Shown here: in pieces, positions 50,311-63,730 of the stretch
Layout: every line of letters begins with the position of its first letter
Position numbering within the stretch: position 1 is the first letter of the stretch
Assembly: GCF_029227915.1 (NCBI RefSeq)
Contig: NC_079877.1
Span: 34,995,851 to 35,059,850, forward strand
Reading direction: 5' to 3'
Length of the DNA stretch: 64,000 bases
Source: Hydractinia symbiolongicarpus
Taxonomy: Eukaryota > Cnidaria > Hydrozoa > Anthoathecata > Hydractiniidae
Translations under genes and position numbers: made by a program
Notes under the pieces: model-generated
Database searches by the model: none
What the model was told of the DNA's origin: nothing
What the model saw: the letters and a program-made list of their open reading frames with translations, nothing else

Positions 50311-51253
50311 TTTACGGGAAATCGCGGGGTTTCGTTTGCCGGCGATTAAACCTCTTTCATTAAGCGTCTTTTCAAAAATGAAAACATTTTTGAAAACTGC
50401 AAGTCTCATACGTTTTAGTGGTGAAAAAATAATTTAAGAAATCGTTCGGGAAATGAGTTTACTCCCTGGGTACTTTCTTTGTATACATCCGACTAAACGG
50501 GCCAAGCGCGGGATTTACGGGAAATCGCGGGATTTCGTTTGCCGGCGATTAAACCTCTTTTATTAAGCGTCTCATCAAAAATGAAGACATTTTTGAAAAC
50601 TGCAAGTCTCATGCGTTTTAGTGGTGAAAAGATAATTTAAAAAATCGTTTTGGAAATGAGTTTACTCACAGGGTACTTATTTTGTATACATTCGACTATA
50701 CGGGCCAAGCACGGGATTTACGGGAAATCGCCGGTTTTCGTTTGCCGGCGATTAAACCACTTTCATTAAGCGTCTCATCAAAAATGAAAACATTTCTGAA
50801 AACTACAAGTCTCATGCGTTTTAGTGGTGAAAAAATAATTTAAAAATTCGTTCGGGAAATGAGTTTACTCACTGGGTACTTTCCTTGTATACTTTTGACT
50901 ATACGGGCTGAGTCCGGGATTTACGGGAAATCGCGGGTTTTCGTTTGCCGCCGATTAAACTTCTTTTATTCAGCGTCTCATCAAAAATGAAAACATTTTT
51001 AAAAACTACAAGTCTCATGGGCTTTAGTGGTGAAATAATAATTTAAAAAATCGTTTGGGAAATTAGTTTACTCCCTGGGTACTTTCTTTGTATACTTTTG
51101 ACTATACGGGCCGAGTCCGGGATTTACGGGAAATCGCAGGTTTTTGTTTGGCGGCGATTAAACTTCTTTTATTCAGCGTCTCATCAAAAATAAAAACATT
51201 TTTGAAAACTAAAAGTCTCATGCGTTTTAGTGGTGAAAAAATGAATTAAAAAA

Positions 51254-51283
51254 TCGTTCGGGAAATGAGGGCCAAGCCAGGGA
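51254..51283 (+). repeat. Monomer with ~42-bp deletion, copy 2
   Basis: Same junction and flanks, 973 bp after copy 1 (four monomers plus the shortened one). Confidence 0.9.
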
Positions 51284-51666
51284 TTTACGGGAAATCGCGG
51301 GGTTTCGTTTGCCGGCGATTAAACCTCTTTCATTAAGCGTCTTTTCAAAAATGAAAACATTTTTGAAAACTGCAAGTCTCATACGTTTTAGTGGTGAAAA
51401 AATAATTTAAGAAATCGTTCGGGAAATGAGTTTACTTCCTGGGTACTTTCTTTGTATACATTCGACTATACGGGCCAAGCCCGGGATTTACGGGAAATCG
51501 CGGGTTTTCGTTTGCCGGCGATTAAACTTCTTTTATTCAGCGTCTCATCAAAAATGAAAACATTTATAAACACTACAAGTCTCATGGGCTTTAGTGGTGA
51601 AATAATAATTTAAAAAATCGTTCGGGAAATGAGTATACACCCTGGGTACTTTCTTTGTATACTTTT

Positions 51667-51674
51667 GAATATTC
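51667..51674. repeat. GAATATTC palindrome variant (first copy)
   Basis: At the same monomer site the right part of the window carries TTTTGAATATTCGGG, an 8-bp perfect palindrome. Copies are near 53.25, 54.67, 56.90, 57.71, 58.11, 59.33 and 62.58 kb, with a partial one at the window end. These monomers also carry GAGTATACACCC, adding a second GTATAC 36 bp upstream, and usually CATTTATAAACAC in the preceding monomer. Confidence 0.9.
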
Positions 51675-52833
51675 GGGCCGAGTCCGGGATTTACGGGAAA
51701 TCGCAGGTTTTCGTTTGCCGGCGATTAAACTTCTTTCATTCAGCGTCTCATCATAAATGAAAACATTTTTGAAAACTACAAGTCTCATGCGTTTTAGTGG
51801 TGAAAAAATAATTTAAAAAATCGTTCGAGAAATGAGTTTACTCACAACGTACTCTCTTTGTATACTTTTGATTATACGGGCTGAGTCGGGGGTTTACGGG
51901 AAATCGCGGGATTTCGTTTGCCGGCGATTAAACCACTTTCATTAAGCGTCTCATCAAAAATGAAAACATTTCTGAAAACTACAAGTCTCATGCGTTTTAG
52001 TGGTGAAAAAATAATTTAAAAATTCGTTCGGGAAATGAGTTTACTCACAGGGTACTTATTTTGTATACATTCGACTATACGGGCCAAGCACGGGATTTAC
52101 GGGAAATCGCGGGTTTTCGTTTGCCGCCGATTAAACTTCTTTTATTCAGCGTCTCATCAAAAATGAAAACATTTTTAAAAACTACAAGTCTCATGGGCTT
52201 TAGTGGTGAAATAGTAACTTAAAAAATCGTTTGGGAAATGAGTTTACTCCCTGGTACTTTCTTTGTATACTTTTGACTATACGGGCCGAGTCCGGGATTT
52301 ACGGGAAATCGCAGGTTTTCGTTTGCCGGCGATTAAACTTCTTTTATCCAGGGTCTCATCAAAAATGAAAACATTTTTGAAAACTACAAGTCTCATGCGT
52401 TTTAGTGGTGAAAAAATAATTTAAAAAATCGTTCGAGAAATGAGTTTACACCCTGGGTACTATCTTTGTATACTTTTGACTATACGGGCTGAGTCCGGGA
52501 TTTACGGGAAATCGCGGGTTTTCGTTTGCCGCCGATTAAACTTCTTTTATTCAGCGTCTCATCAAAAATGAAAACATTTTTAAAAACTACAAGTCTCATG
52601 GGCTTTAGTGGTGAAATAATAATTTAAAAAATCGTTTGGGAAATTAGTTTACTCCCTGGGTACTTTCTTTGTATACTTTTGACTATACAGCCGAGTCCGG
52701 GATTTACGGGAAATCGCAGGTTTTTGTTTGGCGGCGATTAAACTTCTTTTATTCAGCGTCTCATCAAAAATAAAAACATTTTTGAAAACTAAAAGTCTCA
52801 TGCGTTTTAGTGGTGAAAAAATGAATTAAAAAA

Positions 52834-52863
52834 TCGTTCGGGAAATGAGGGCCAAGCCAGGGA
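52834..52863 (+). repeat. Monomer with ~42-bp deletion, copy 3
   Basis: Same junction and flanks, 1,580 bp after copy 2. It lies within a ~1.03-kb block (about 50.91-51.93 kb) repeated at about 52.48-53.51 kb. Confidence 0.9.
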
Positions 52864-53439
52864 TTTACGGGAAATCGCGGGGTTTCGTTTGCCGGCGATT
52901 AAACCTCTTTCATTAAGCGTCTTTTCAAAAATGAAAACATTTTTGAAAACTGCAAGTCTCATACGTTTTAGTGGTGAAAAAATAATTTAAGAAATCGTTC
53001 GGGAAATGAGTTTACTCCCTGGGTACTTTCTTTGTATACATTCGACTATACGGGCCAAGCCCGGGATTTACGGGAAATCGCGGGTTTTCGTTTGCCGGCG
53101 ATTAAACTTCTTTTATTCAGCGTCTCATCAAAAATGAAAACATTTATAAACACTACAAGTCTCATGGGCTTTAGTGGTGAAATAATAATTTAAAAAATCG
53201 TTCGGGAAATGAGTATACACCCTGGGTACTTTCTTTGTATACTTTTGAATATTCGGGCCGAGTCCGGGATTTACGGGAAATCGCAGGTTTTCGTTTGCCG
53301 GCGATTAAACTTCTTTCATTCAGCGTCTCATCATAAATGAAAACATTTTTGAAAACTACAAGTCTCATGCGTTTTAGTGGTGAAAAAATAATTTAAAAAA
53401 TCGTTCGAGAAATGAGTTTACTCACAACGTACTCTCTTT

Positions 53440-54280
53440 GTATACTTTTGATTATACGGGCTGAGTCGGGGGTTTACGGGAAATCGCGGGATTTCGTTTG
53501 CCGGCGATTAAACCTCTTTTATTAAGCGTCTCATCAAAAATGAAGACATTTTTGAAAACTGCAAGTCTCATGCGTTTTAGTGGTGAAAAGATAATTTAAA
53601 AAATCGTTTTGGAAATGAGTTTACTCACAGGGTACTTATTTTGTATACATTCGACTATACGGGCCAAGCACGGGATTTACGGGAAATCGCGGGTTTTCGT
53701 TTGCCGGCGATTAAACCACTTTCATTAAGCGTCTCATCAAAAATGAAAACATTTCTGAAAACTACAAGTCTCATGCGTTTTAGTGGTGAAAAAATAATTT
53801 AAAAATTCGTTCGGGAAATGAGTTTACTCACTGGGTACTTTCCTTGTATACTTTTGACTATACGGGCTGAGTCCGGGATTTACGGGAAATCGCGGGTTTT
53901 CGTTTGCCGCCGATTAAACTTCTTTTATTCAGCGTCTCATCAAAAATGAAAACATTTTTAAAAACTACAAGTCTCATGGGCTTTAGTGGTGAAATAGTAA
54001 CTTAAAAAATCGTTTGGGAAATGAGTTTACTCCCTGGTACTTTCTTTGTATACTTTTGACTATACGGGCCGAGTCCGGGATTTACGGGAAATCGCAGGTT
54101 TTCGTTTGCCGGCGATTAAACTTCTTTTATCCAGGGTCTCATCAAAAATGAAAACATTTTTGAAAACTACAAGTCTCATGCGTTTTAGTGGTGAAAAAAT
54201 AATTTAAAAAATCGTTCGAGAAATGAGTTTACACCCTGGGTACTATCTTTGTATACTTTTTACTATACGGGCCGAGTCCG
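53440..54280 (+). repeat. ~1-kb block C, copy 1
   Basis: Order of diagnostic monomers: GGGCTGAGTCGGGGG with CGGGATTTCG; GAAGACATTTTTG with AACTGCAAG; TACTTATTTTG with CAAGCACGGG; CACTGGGTACTTTCCTTG with TTTGCCGCCG; then the AGGGTCTC monomer. The same order is found at ~59.92-60.89 and ~62.75-63.73 kb. Confidence 0.8.
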
Positions 54281-57200
54281 GGATTTACGGGAAATCGCAG
54301 GTTTTCGTTTGCCGGCGATTAAACTTCTTTTATTCAGCGTCTCATCAAAAATGAAAACATTTTTGAAAACTACAAGTCTCATGCGTTTTAGTGGTGAAAA
54401 AATAATTTAAAAATTCGTTCGGGAAATGAGTTTACTCACTGGGTACTTTCCTTGTATATTTTTGACTATACGGGCCGAGTCCGGGATTTACGGGAAATCG
54501 CGGGTTTTCGTTTGCCGGCGATTAAACTTCTTTTATTCAGCGTCTCATCAAAAATGAAAACATTTATAAACACTACAAGTCTCATGGGCTTTAGTGGTGA
54601 AATAATAATTTAAAAAATCGTTCGGGAAATGAGTATACACCCTGGGTACTTTCTTTGTATACTTTTGAATATTCGGGCCGAGTCCGGGATTTACGGGAAA
54701 TCGCAGGTTTTCGTTTGCCGGCGATTAAACTTCTTTCATTCAGCGTCTCATCAAAAATGAAAACATTTTTGAAAACTACAAGTCTCATGGGCTTTAGTGG
54801 TGAAATAATAACTTAAAAAGTCGTTTGGGAAATGAGTTTACTCCCTGGTACTTTCTTTGTATACTTTTGACTATACGGGCCGAGTCCGGGATTTACGGGA
54901 AATTGCAGGTTTTCGTTTGCCGGCGATTAAACTTCTTTTATTCAGGGTCTCATCAAAAATGAAAACATTTTTGAAAACTACAAGTCTCATGCGTTTTAGT
55001 GGTGAAAAAATAATTTAAAAAATCGTTCGGGAAATGAGTTTACACCCTGGGTACTATCTTTGTATACTTTTGACTATACGGGCCGAGTCCGGGATTTACG
55101 GGAAATCGCAGGTTTTCGTTTGCCGGCGATTAAACTTCTTTTATTCAGCGTCTCATCAAAAATGAAAACATTTTTGAAAACTACAAGTCTCATGCGTTTT
55201 AGTGGTGAAAAAATAATTTAAAAATTCGTTCGGGAAATGGTTTACTCACTGGGTACTTTCCTTGTATATTTTTGACTATACGGGCCGAGTCCGGGATTTA
55301 CGGGAAATCGCGGGTTTTCGTTTGCCGCCGATTAAACTTCTTTTATTCAGCGTCTCATCAAAAATGAAAACATTTTTAAAAACTACAAGTCTCATGGGCT
55401 TTAGTGGTGAAATAATAACTTAAAAAATCGTTTGGGAAATGAGTTTACTCCCTGGTACTTTCTTTGTATACTTTTGACTATACGGGCCGAGTCCGGGATT
55501 TACGGGAAATCGCAGGTTTTCGTTTGCCGGCGATTAAACTTCTTTTATCCAGGGTCTCATCAAAAATGAAAACATTTTTGAAAACTACAAGTCTCATGCG
55601 TTTTAGTGGTGAAAAAATAATTTAAAAAATCGTTCGAGAAATGAGTTTACACCCTGGGTACTATCTTTGTATACTTTTGACTATACGGGCCGAGTCCGGG
55701 ATTTACGGGAAATCGCAGGTTTTCGTTTGCCGGCGATTAAACTTCTTTTATTCAGCGTCTCATCAAAAATGAAAACATTTTTGAAAACTACAAGTCTCAT
55801 GCGTTTTAGTGGTGAAAAAATAATTTAAAAATTCGTTCGGGAAATGAGTTTACTCACTGGGTACTTTCCTTGTATATTTTTGACTATACGGGCCGAGTCC
55901 GGGATTTACGGGAAATCGCAGGTTTTCGTTTGCCGGCGATTAAACTTCTTTTATTCAGCGTCTCATCAAAAATGAAAACATTTTTGAAAACTACAAGTCT
56001 CATGCGTTTTAGTGGTGAAAAAATAATTTAAAAATTCGTTCGGGAAATGAGTTTACTCACTGGGTACTTTCCTTGTATATTTTTGACTATACGGGCCGAG
56101 TCCGGGATTTACGGGAAATCGCGGGTTTTCGTTTGCCGCCGATTAAACTTCTTTTATTCAGCGTCTCATCAAAAATGAAAACATTTTTAAAAACTACAAG
56201 TCTCATGGGCTTTAGTGGTGAAATAATAACTTAAAAAATCGTTTGGGAAATGAGTTTACTCACTGGTACTTTCTTTGTATACTTTTGACTATACGGGCCG
56301 AGTCCGGGATTTACGGGAAATCGCAGGTTTTCGTTTGCCGGCGATTAAACTTCTTTTATCCAGGGTCTCATCAAAAATGAAAACATTTTTGAAAACTACA
56401 AGTCTCATGCGTTTTAGTGGTGAAAAAATAATTTAAAAAATCGTTCGAGAAATGAGTTTACACCCTGGGTACTATCTTTGTATACTTTTGACTATACGGG
56501 CCGAGTCCGGGATTTACGGGAAATCGCAGGTTTTCGTTTGCCGGCGATTAAACTTCTTTTATTCAGCGTCTCATCAAAAATGAAAACATTTTTGAAAACT
56601 ACAAGTCTCATGCGTTTTAGTGGTGAAAAAATAATTTAAAAATTCGTTCGGGAAATGAGTTTACTCACTGGGTACTTTCCTTGTATATTTTTGACTATAC
56701 GGGCCGAGTCCGGGATTTACGGGAAATCGCGGGTTTTCGTTTGCCGGCGATTAAACTTCTTTTATTCAGCGTCTCATCAAAAATGAAAACATTTATAAAC
56801 ACTACAAGTCTCATGGGCTTTAGTGGTGAAATAATAATTTAAAAAATCGTTCGGGAAATGAGTATACACCCTGGGTACTTTCTTTGTATACTTTTGAATA
56901 TTCGGGCCGAGTCCGGGATTTACGGGAAATCGCAGGTTTTCGTTTGCCGGCGATTAAACTTCTTTCATTCAGCGTCTCATCAAAAATGAAAACATTTTTG
57001 AAAACTACAAGTCTCATGGGCTTTAGTGGTGAAATAATAACTTAAAAAGTCGTTTGGGAAATGAGTTTACTCCCTGGTACTTTCTTTGTATACTTTTGAC
57101 TATACAGGCCGAGTCCGGGATTTACGGGAAATCGCAGGTTTTCGTTTGCCGGCGATTAAACTTCTTTTATTCAGGGTCTCATCAAAAATGAAAACATTTT

Positions 57201-59919
57201 TGAAAACTACAAGTCTCATGCGTTTTAGTGGTGAAAAAATAATTTAAAAAATCGTTCGGGAAATGAGTTTACACCCTGGGTACTATCTTTGTATACTTTT
57301 GACTATACGGGCCGAGTCCGGGATTTACGGGAAATCGCAGGTTTTCGTTTGCCGGCGATTAAACTTCTTTTATTCAGCGTCTCATCAAAAATGAAAACAT
57401 TTTTGAAAACTACAAGTCTCATGCGTTTTAGTGGTGAAAAAATAATTTAAAAATTCGTTCGGGAAATGAGTTTACTCACTGGGTACTTTCCTTGTATATT
57501 TTTGACTATACGGGCCGAGTCCGGGATTTACGGGAAATCGCGGGTTTTCGTTTGCCGGCGATTAAACTTCTTTTATTCAGCGTCTCATCAAAAATGAAAA
57601 CATTTATAAACACTACAAGTCTCATGGGCTTTAGTGGTGAAATAATAATTTAAAAAATCGTTCGGGAAATGAGTATACACCCTGGGTACTTTCTTTGTAT
57701 ACTTTTGAATATTCGGGCCGAGTCCGGGATTTACGGGAAATCGCAGGTTTTCGTTTGCCGGCGATTAAACTTCTTTCATTCAGCGTCTCATCAAAAATGA
57801 AAACATTTTTGAAAACTACAAGTCTCATGCGTTTTAGTGGTGAAAAAATAATTTAAAAAATCGTTCGGTAAATGAGTTTACACCCTGGGTACTATCTTTG
57901 TATACTTTTGACTATACGGGCCGAGTCCGGGATTTACGGGAAATCGCGGGTTTTCGTTTGCCGGCGATTAAACTTCTTTTATTCAGCGTCTCATCAAAAA
58001 TGAAAACATTTATAAACACTACAAGTCTCATGGGCTTTAGTGGTGAAATAATAATTTAAAAAATCGTTCGGGAAATGAGTATACACCCTGGGTACTTTCT
58101 TTGTATACTTTTGAATATTCGGGCCGAGTCCGGGATTTACGGGAAATCGCAGGTTTTCGTTTGCCGGCGATTAAACTTCTTTCATTCAGCGTCTCATCAT
58201 AAATGAAAACATTTTTGAAAACTACAAGTCTCATGCGTTTTAGTCGTGAAAAAATAATTTAAAAAATCGTTCGAGAAATGAGTTTACTCCCTAGGTACTT
58301 TCTTTGTATACTTTTGATTATACGGGCTGAGTCGGGGGTTTACGGGAAATCGCGGGATTTCGTTTGCCGGCGATTAAACCACTTTCATTAAGCGTCTCAT
58401 CAAAAATGAAAACATTTCTGAAAACTACAAGTCTCATGCGTTTTAGTGGTGAAAAAATAATTTAAAAATTCGTTCGGGAAATGAGTTTACTCACTGGGTA
58501 CTTTCCTTGTATACTTTTGACTATACGGGCTGAGTCCGGGATTTACGGGAAATCGCGGGTTTTCGTTTGCCGCCGATTAAACTTCTTTTATTCAGCGTCT
58601 CATCAAAAATGAAAACATTTTTAAAAACTACAAGTCTCATTGGCTTTAGTGGTGAAATAATAACTTAAAAAATCGTTTGGGAAATGAGTTTACTCCCTGG
58701 TACTTTCTTTGTATACTTTTGACTATACGGGCCGAGTCCGGGATTTACGGGAAATCGCAGGTTTTCGTTTGCCGGCGATTAAACTTCTTTTATTCAGGGT
58801 CTCATCAAAAATGAAAACATTTTTGAAAACTACAAGTCTCATGCGTTTTAGTGGTGAAAAAATAATTTAAAAAATCGTTCGAGAAATGAGTTTACACCCT
58901 GGGTACTATCTTTGTATACTTTTGACTATACGGGCCGAGTCCGGGATTTACGGGAAATCGCAGGTTTTCGTTTGCCGGCGATTAAATTTCTTTTATTCAG
59001 CGTCTCATCAAAAATGAAAACATTTTTGAAAACTACAAGTCTCATGCGTTTTAGTGGTGAAAAAATAATTTAAAAATTCGTTCGGGAAATGAGTTTACTC
59101 ACTGGGTACTTTCCTTGTATATTTTTGACTATACGGGCCAAGTCCGCGATTTACGGGAAATCGCGGGTTTTCGTTTGCCGGCGATTAAACTTCTTTTATT
59201 CAGCGTCTCATCAAAAATGAAAACATTTATAAACACTACAAGTCTCATGGGCTTTAGTGGTGAAATAATAATTTAAAAATTCGTTCGGGAAATGAGTATA
59301 CACCCTGGGTACTTTCTTTGTATACTTTTGAATATTCGGGCCGAGTCCGGGATTTACGGGAAATCGCAGGTTTTCGTTTACCGGCGATTAAACTTCTTTC
59401 ATTCAGCGTTTCATCAAAAATGAAAACATTTTTGAAAACTACAATTCTCATGCGTTTTAGTGGTGAAAAAATAATTTAAAAAATCGTTCGAGAAATGAGT
59501 TTACTCCCTAGGTACTTTCTTTGTATACTTTTGATTATACGGGCTGAGTCCGGGATTTACGGGAAATCGCAGGTTTTCGTTTGCCGGCGATTAAACTTCT
59601 TTCATTCAGCGTCTCATCAAAAATGAAAACATTTCTGAAAACTACAAGTCTCATGGGCTTTAGTGGTGAAATAATAATTTAAAAAATCGTTTGGGAAATT
59701 AGTTTACTCCCTGGGTACTTTCTTTGTATACTTTTGACTATACGGGCCGAGTCCGGGATTCACGGGAAATCGCAGGTTTTCGTTTGGCGGCGATTAAACT
59801 TCTTTTATTTAGCGTCTCATCAAAAATGAAAACATTTTTGAAAACTAAAAGTCTCATGCGTTTTAGTGGTGAAAAAATGAATTAAAAAATCGTTCGGGAA
59901 ATGAGTTTACTCCCTAGGT

Positions 59920-60890
59920 ACTTTCTTTGTATACTTTTGATTATACGGGCTGAGTCGGGGGTTTACGGGAAATCGCGGGATTTCGTTTGCCGGCGATTAA
60001 ACCTCTTTTATTAAGCGTCTCATCAAAAATGAAGACATTTTTGAAAACTGCAAGTCTCATGCGTTTTAGTGGTGAAAAGATAATTTAAAAAATCGTTTTG
60101 GAAATGAGTTTACTCACAGGGTACTTATTTTGTATACATTCGACTATACGGGCCAAGCACGGGATTTACGGGAAATCGCGGGTTTTCGTTTGCCGGCGAT
60201 TAAACCACTTTCATTAAGCGTCTCATCAAAAATGAAAACATTTCTGAAAACTACAAGTCTCATGCGTTTTAGTGGTGAAAAAATAATTTAAAAATTCGTT
60301 CGGGAAATGAGTTTACTCACTGGGTACTTTCCTTGTATACTTTTGACTATACGGGCTGAGTCCGGGATTTACGGGAAATCGCGGGTTTTCGTTTGCCGCC
60401 GATTAAACTTCTTTTATTCAGCGTCTCATCAAAAATGAAAACATTTTTAAAAACTACAAGTCTCATGGGCTTTAGTGGTGAAATAATAACTTAAAAAATC
60501 GTTTGGGAAATGAGTTTACTCCCTGGTACTTTCTTTGTATACTTTTGACTATACGGGCCGAGTCCGGGATTTACGGGAAATCGCAGGTTTTCGTTTGCCG
60601 GCGATTAAACTTCTTTTATTCAGGGTCTCATCAAAAATGAAAACATTTTTGAAAACTACAAGTCTCATGCGTTTTAGTGGTGAAAAAATAATTTAAAAAA
60701 TCGTTCGAGAAATGAGTTTACACCCTGGGTACTATCTTTGTATACTTTTGACTATACGGGCCGAGTCCAGGATTTACGGGAAATCGCAGGTTTTCGTTTG
60801 CCGGCGATTAAACTTCTTTTATTCAGCGTCTCATCAAAAATGAAAACATTTTTGAAAACTACAAGTCTCATGCGTTTTAGTGGTGAAAAA
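59920..60890 (+). repeat. ~1-kb block C, copy 2
   Basis: Same monomer order as copy 1. GAAGAC is at 60,031 against 53,542 in copy 1 and 62,870 in copy 3. It diverges at ~60.89 kb (TTTAGAAAATCG, then CTCACAGGG). Confidence 0.82.
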
Positions 60891-62749
60891 ATAATTTAGA
60901 AAATCGTTCGGGAAATGAGTTTACTCACAGGGTACTTTCTTTGTATACATTCGACTATACGGGCCGAGTCCGGGATTTACGGGAATTCGCGGGTTTTCGT
61001 TTGCCGGCGATTAAACTTCTTTTATTCAGCGTCTCATCAAAAATGAAAACATTTTTTGAAAACTACAAGTCTCATACGTTTTAGTGGTGAAAAAATAATT
61101 TAAAAAACCGTTCGGGAAATGAGTTTACTCCCTGGGTATTTTCTTTGTATACTTTTGACTATACGGGCCGAGTCCGGGATTTACGGGAAATCGCGGGTTT
61201 TCGTTTGCCGGCAATTAAACTTCTTTTATTCCGCGTCTCATCAAAAATGAAAACATTTTTAAAAACTACAAGTCTCATGCGTTTTAGTGGTGAAAAGATA
61301 ATATAAAAAATCGTTCTGGAAAGGAGTTTACTCACAGGGTACTTTCTTTGTATATACTCGACTATACGAGCCAAGCACGTGATTTACGGGAAATCGCGGG
61401 TTTTCGTTTGCCGGCGATTAAACTTCTTTTATTCAGCGTCTCATCAAAAATGAAAACATTTTTGAAAACTACAAGTCTCATGCGTTTTAGTGGTGAAAAG
61501 ATAATTTAAAAAATCGTTCGGGAAATGAGTTTACTCACAGGGTACTTTCTTTGTATACATTCGACTATACAGGCCAAGCCCGGGATTTACGGGAAATCGC
61601 GGGTTTTCGTTTGCCGGCGATTAAACTTCTTTCATTCAGCGTCTCACCAAAAATGGAAACATTTTTAAAAACTACAAGTTTCATGCGTTTTAGTGGTGAA
61701 AAAATAATTTAAAAAATCGTTCGGGAAATGAGTTTACTCACAGGGTGCTTTCTTTGTATACATTCGACTATACGGGCCGAGTCCGGGATTTACGGGAATT
61801 CGCGGGTTTTCGTTTGCCGGCGATTAAACTTCTTTTATTCAAAGTCTCATCAAAAATGAAAACATTTTTGAAAACTACAAGTCTCATGCGTTTTAGTGGT
61901 GAAAAGATAATTTAAAAAATTGTTCTGGAAATGAGTTTACTCACAGGGTACTCTCTTTGTATATACTCGACTATACGGGCCAAGCACGGGATTTACGGGA
62001 AATCGCGGGTTTTCGTTTGCCGGCGATTACACTTCTTTTATTCAGCGTCTCATCAAAAATGAAAACATTTTTAAAAACTACAAGTCTCGTGCGTTTTAGT
62101 GGTGAAATGATAATTTAAAATATCGTTCTGGAAATGAGTTTACTCCCTGGTACTTTCTTGTATACTTTTGACTATACGGGCCGAGTCCGGGATTTACGGG
62201 AAATCGCAGGTTTTCGTTTGCCGGCGATTAAACTTCTTTTATTCAGGGTCTCATCAAAAATGAAAACATTTTTGAAAACTACAAGTCTCATGCGTTTTAG
62301 TGGTGAAAAAATAATTTAAAAAATCGTTCGGGAAATGAGTTTACACCCTGGGTACTATCTTTGTATACTTTTGACTATACGGGCCGAGTCCGGGATTTAC
62401 GGGAAATCGCAGGTTTTCGTTTGCCGGCGATTAAACTTCTTTTATTCAGCGTCTCATCAAAAATGAAAACATTTTGAAAACTACAAGTCTCATGGGCTTT
62501 AGTGGTGAAATAATAATTTAAAAAATCGTTCGGGAAATGAGTATACACCCTGGGTACTTTCTTTGTATACTTTTGAATATTCGGGCCGAGTCCGGGATTT
62601 ACGGGAAATCGCAGGTTTTCGTTTGCCGGCGATTAAACTTCTTTCATTCAGCGTCTCATCATAAATGAAAACATTTTTGAAAACTACAAGTCTCATGCGT
62701 TTTAGTGGTGAAAAAATAATTTAAAAAATCGTTCGAGAAATGAGTTTAC

Positions 62750-63730
62750 TCCCTAGGTACTTTCTTTATATACTTTTGATTATACGGGCTGAGTCGGGGG
62801 TTTACGGGAAATCGCGGGATTTCGTTTGCCGGCGATTAAACCTCTTTTATTAAGCGTCTCATCAAAAATGAAGACATTTTTGAAAACTGCAAGTCTCATG
62901 CGTTTTAGTGGTGAAAAGATAATTTAAAAAATCGTTTTGGAAATGAGTTTACTCACAGGGTACTTATTTTGTATACATTCGACTATACGGGCCAAGCACG
63001 GGATTTACGGGGAATCGCGGGTTTTCGTTTGCCGGCGATTAAACCACTTTCATTAAGCGTCTCATCAAAAATGAAAACATTTCTGAAAACTACAAGTCTC
63101 ATGCGTTTTAGTGGTGAAAAAATAATTTAAAAATTCGTTCGGGAAATGCGTTTACTCACTGGGTACTTTCCTTGTATACTTTTGACTATACGGGCTGAGT
63201 CCGGGATTTACGGGAAATCGCGGGTTTTCGTTTGCCGCCGATTAAACTTCTTTTATTCAGCGTCTCATCAAAAATGAAAACATTTTTAAAAACTACAAGT
63301 CTCATGGGCTTTAGTGGTGAAATAATAACTTAAAAAATCGTTTGGGAAATGAGTTTACTCCCTGGTACTTTCTTTGTATACTTTTCACTATACGGGCCGA
63401 GTCCGGGATTTACGGGAAATCGCAGGTTTTCGTTTGCCGGCGATTAAACTTCTTTTATTCAGGGTCTCATCAAAAATGAAAACATTTTTGAAAACTACAA
63501 GTCTCATGCGTTTTAGTGGTGAAAAAATAATTTAAAAAATCGTTCGAGAAATGAGTTTACACCCTGGGTACTATCTTTGTATACTTTTGACTATACGGGC
63601 CGAGTCCGGGATTTACGGGAAATCGCAGGTTTTCGTTTGCCGGCGATTAAACTTCTTTTATTCAGCGTCTCATCAAAAATGAAAACATTTTTGAAAACTA
63701 CAAGTCTCATGCGTTTTAGTGGTGAAAAAA
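62750..63730 (+). repeat. ~1-kb block C, copy 3
   Basis: Lies 2,839 bp after copy 2 (14 x 203 minus 3), constant across the block. Few differences are visible, for example TTACGGGGAATCG and AAATGCGTTTAC here. Confidence 0.82.

Larger units (their letters stand above)
48251..51560 (+). repeat. Array zone 6: mixed monomers, transition
   Basis: Monomers here combine zone-5 words (GTTAACTCACAACG, TAATGGTG) with words seen further right (GTTTGGCGGCG, GAAGACATTTTTG, TACTTATTTTG). The first ~42-bp-deleted monomer appears at 50.29 kb. The region 50.06-50.46 kb is repeated at 51.04-51.44 kb with a 973-bp offset. No gene candidates. Confidence 0.75.

Noticed and set aside
5525-62696. Recurrent 60-102-codon frames on both strands with near-identical peptides
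   Set aside because: They recur only because the DNA recurs. Plus and minus frames overlap the same bases, end at fixed stop words in the A/T tract, and break whenever a monomer gains a 1-bp indel. I see no evidence of protein-level constraint.
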